A program made the position numbers and the translations under genes. From Nocardioides sp. AX2bis (lineage in GTDB: Bacteria; Actinomycetota; Actinomycetes; Propionibacteriales; Nocardioidaceae), in assembly GCF_902506435.1 (NCBI RefSeq), contig NZ_LR733222.1, positions 1-42,530 of the forward strand: a stretch of DNA of 42,530 nt, given 5' to 3'. Shown here piece after piece: positions 41,350-42,530 of this stretch (its first letter is position 1; each line of letters begins with the position of its first letter). Below the pieces are notes generated by a model. That model searched no databases and was not told the DNA's origin. It saw only the letters and a program-made list of their open reading frames with translations.

Positions 41350-42080
41350 CCGACCACGACCTCAAGCGGGCCCTGGCGCTCGCGGCCTCGACCGAACGGT
41401 CCTCGCCCGACCCGGTTGACGACCTTGCCCGGGCCCGCACCGCGCGCACCGCCCGCACTCGTCAGCGTGTCCGCGTCGGCCTGTCCGGCCTCGCGGTGGT
41501 GGCCGTCGTCGGAGTCGGGGCGAGCGTCGTCGTCATCGGGCAGGAAACCCCGGCGGGGCCTTCGGCAGGCAACGGCGCGACGTCAGCGCCGCAGACACCG
41601 GAGGTAGCGGAGGGCGTACAGCTGGTTGCCGCGACGTTCGACGCGACGCCGTACAGGTTCGACCTGACGCCGCAGGGGTGGTCGGTCCAGGGCCAGAACG
41701 CCTTCGGCGTGACGATCGCGCCCGAGGACGGCTCGACCACGGACATCCCCGACGACTTTGAGGGCAAGCTGGTCATCATGTTCGACGCCCGCCCGCCCGG
41801 CGGGCGGACGGTCGACCTGGACGGGCGGACGTTCTGGATCACGGGCGACTCCGGCTACACGACGATCTCCACGCGGACGGCGGCGGGCGAGCCCGAGGGT
41901 GCTGTGCGGATCCAGTACCCCGACCACACGGGTTGGACCGAGGACACGATGCTCGCCTTCACCGCTAGCGTGCACGTCGGCGAGGGCGCCCGGTACGGAG
42001 GCGGTCAGGAGGGGACGACGGGGCCCGACGGCATGCAGAGCCTGGAGCGCGTGGCGTCGAAGCGCGCAGCGTCCAGGTGA
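41346..42080 (+). CDS. Probable membrane-bound anti-sigma partner
   Basis: 244 residues. Cytoplasmic N-terminus of about 40 residues, one membrane helix (about 42-62, VRVGLSGLAVVAVVGVGASVVVI), then an extracytoplasmic domain of about 180 residues. The architecture and translational coupling suggest an anti-sigma or sensor role, but no zinc-binding ZAS motif is visible in the N-terminus, so this is by position only. Extracytoplasmic part unrecognised. Confidence 0.75.
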   Translation: MTDHDLKRALALAASTERSSPDPVDDLARARTARTARTRQRVRVGLSGLAVVAVVGVGASVVVIGQETPAGPSAGNGATSAPQTPEVAEGVQLVAATFDATPYRFDLTPQGWSVQGQNAFGVTIAPEDGSTTDIPDDFEGKLVIMFDARPPGGRTVDLDGRTFWITGDSGYTTISTRTAAGEPEGAVRIQYPDHTGWTEDTMLAFTASVHVGEGARYGGGQEGTTGPDGMQSLERVASKRAASR

Positions 42081-42259
42081 GCGGGGCGCTTCACGATCCA
42101 GGGTGCTGTCCTGGCTTGACCCCGTTGGTCTCGAGCGACGCCTACCGCCTGCTCTGTGCAGGGTGGGTCCGACGCGTCACCTCGTTGTGCACCAAGCCCG
42201 TGCGTCTGCCTGCCATGGTTGCGCCGGTTCGTGCGCCGAAGGCCTGGGAGCTCGCTTGT

Positions 42260-42281
42260 CGGATCACCATCTCGTGATCCG
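42260..42281 (-). terminator. Hairpin downstream of the tRNA fragment
   Basis: CGGATCAC (42260-42267) pairs with GTGATCCG (42274-42281) over a 6-base loop. Reading leftward, it starts 8 bases after the tRNA acceptor end, where a tRNA terminator would be expected. Confidence 0.5.
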
Positions 42282-42288
42282 GTAGTCC

Positions 42289-42329
42289 GGGGCTGACAGG
42301 ATTTGAACCTGCGACCCCTTGACCCCCAG
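42289..42329 (-). tRNA. tRNA-Pro 3' half (fragment, likely attachment-site scar)
   Basis: Reading leftward from 42329: anticodon loop CTGGGGG (anticodon GGG), stem strand TCAAG, variable loop GGGTC, T arm GCAGG-TTCAAAT-CCTGT, acceptor strand CAGCCCC ending at 42289. The matching 5' anticodon strand CTTGA is absent (GGC precedes the loop), and no D arm or 5' acceptor is found, so it is not functional. A break exactly at the anticodon loop is the usual crossover of tRNA-targeting integrases. Confidence 0.7.
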
Positions 42330-42472
42330 GCCGATAGTGCGTCGTTTCGAGTTGTTGCCCGTGGGTGCACGCTAGGCCGTTCTCGCAGGTCAAGTCACAG
42401 ATAGGGTCTGCTGCACGGATCGGTGACATCTGATCTGCGTCGATGTGTGTCGACGCTGGAAGGATGTGCACC

Positions 42473-42530
42473 ATGCCGAAGGCGTTCCCCAAGGAGTTCC
42501 GCGAGGACGTGATCCGGGTCTTCAAGTCCT
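42473..42530 (+). mobile_element. IS3-type transposase OrfA, 5' end only
   Basis: Nineteen codons are visible before the window ends: MPKAFPKEFREDVIRVFKS, the usual opening of a helix-turn-helix OrfA of IS3-family elements. GGAAGGA lies 9 bases before the ATG. The left terminal repeat of the element could not be placed. Confidence 0.7.

Larger units (their letters stand above)
42081..42472. other. Gene-free border region with tRNA scar
   Basis: No supported gene. It contains the terminator-like hairpin at 42260-42281 and the tRNA-Pro fragment at 42289-42329. Right of the fragment the DNA is less GC-rich and carries several TGTGT/GATCTG stretches, consistent with a change of origin. Confidence 0.5.

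Noticed and set aside
1..42530. CRISPR array, rRNA genes, riboswitches
   Set aside because: No regularly spaced direct repeats, no rRNA sequence, and no recognisable riboswitch core was found.

Overview
The window is one contiguous piece of a very GC-rich, gene-dense chromosome. Codon use, four-base ATGA/GTGA stop-start overlaps and gene families (DosR/DosS two-component pair, BON proteins, SHOCT protein, SigE-type sigma factor) point to an actinomycete. A nocardioform or Nocardioides-like organism fits, but genus cannot be fixed from sequence alone.

Bases 1-23,000 form a DosR-type hypoxia/dormancy locus. It holds a GAF-GAF histidine kinase with the DosS heme-ligand context (1118-2815), its LuxR-type regulator (6792-7430), and a CtpF-like P-type ATPase. 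Four intact universal stress proteins and one truncated one lie here, with two triple-BON proteins. The complete arginine deiminase pathway is also present: carbamate kinase divergent from dosR, and a BON - arginine/ornithine antiporter - arginine deiminase - ornithine carbamoyltransferase - flavodoxin operon with four-base overlaps. Zn-alcohol dehydrogenase, DUF2231, VIT1, DUF4389, SHOCT and ABC-transporter genes complete the block. Degenerate DosR-like boxes (GGGnC-N4-GnCC, 14 bp) sit upstream of most of these genes, often as tandem pairs 21-23 bp apart. In seven cases the box centre is 41-45 bp from the start codon, so those transcripts should be leaderless or nearly so. Two further box-bearing genes lie outside the block: a CPBP membrane protease (32152-32952) and a PNPOx-like flavoprotein (34138-34563). 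My reading is that low oxygen or redox stress switches on substrate-level ATP formation from arginine together with ion pumping and stress proteins.

Bases 23,040-24,056 carry an OhrR-type peroxide sensor co-transcribed with a truncated hemoglobin. Bases 24,051-28,607 (minus strand) hold a lipoprotein, phosphatidylcholine synthase, a GtrA protein, a VanX-type dipeptidase and a YtcJ-type amidohydrolase. Bases 28,802-32,134 hold a second DUF2231 gene, an OmpR/HisKA two-component system and a secreted cupredoxin. Then follow an M48 protease, a TetR/DHA2 efflux pair with clear operators, a HAD phosphatase, an isochorismatase-like hydrolase, a PAS histidine kinase and a SigE-family sigma factor with its probable membrane-bound partner.

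At the right edge, 42289-42329 is the 3' half of a tRNA-Pro gene, from anticodon loop to acceptor stem, with no 5' half. An IS3-type transposase start follows at 42473. This looks like the attachment-site scar at the border of an integrated element that lies mostly beyond the window.

Damage or anomalies: a one-base frameshift in the DUF4389 gene, a deletion-truncated universal stress gene, a conserved frame after VIT1 with no normal start codon, and a dosR gene whose best start is AUC.
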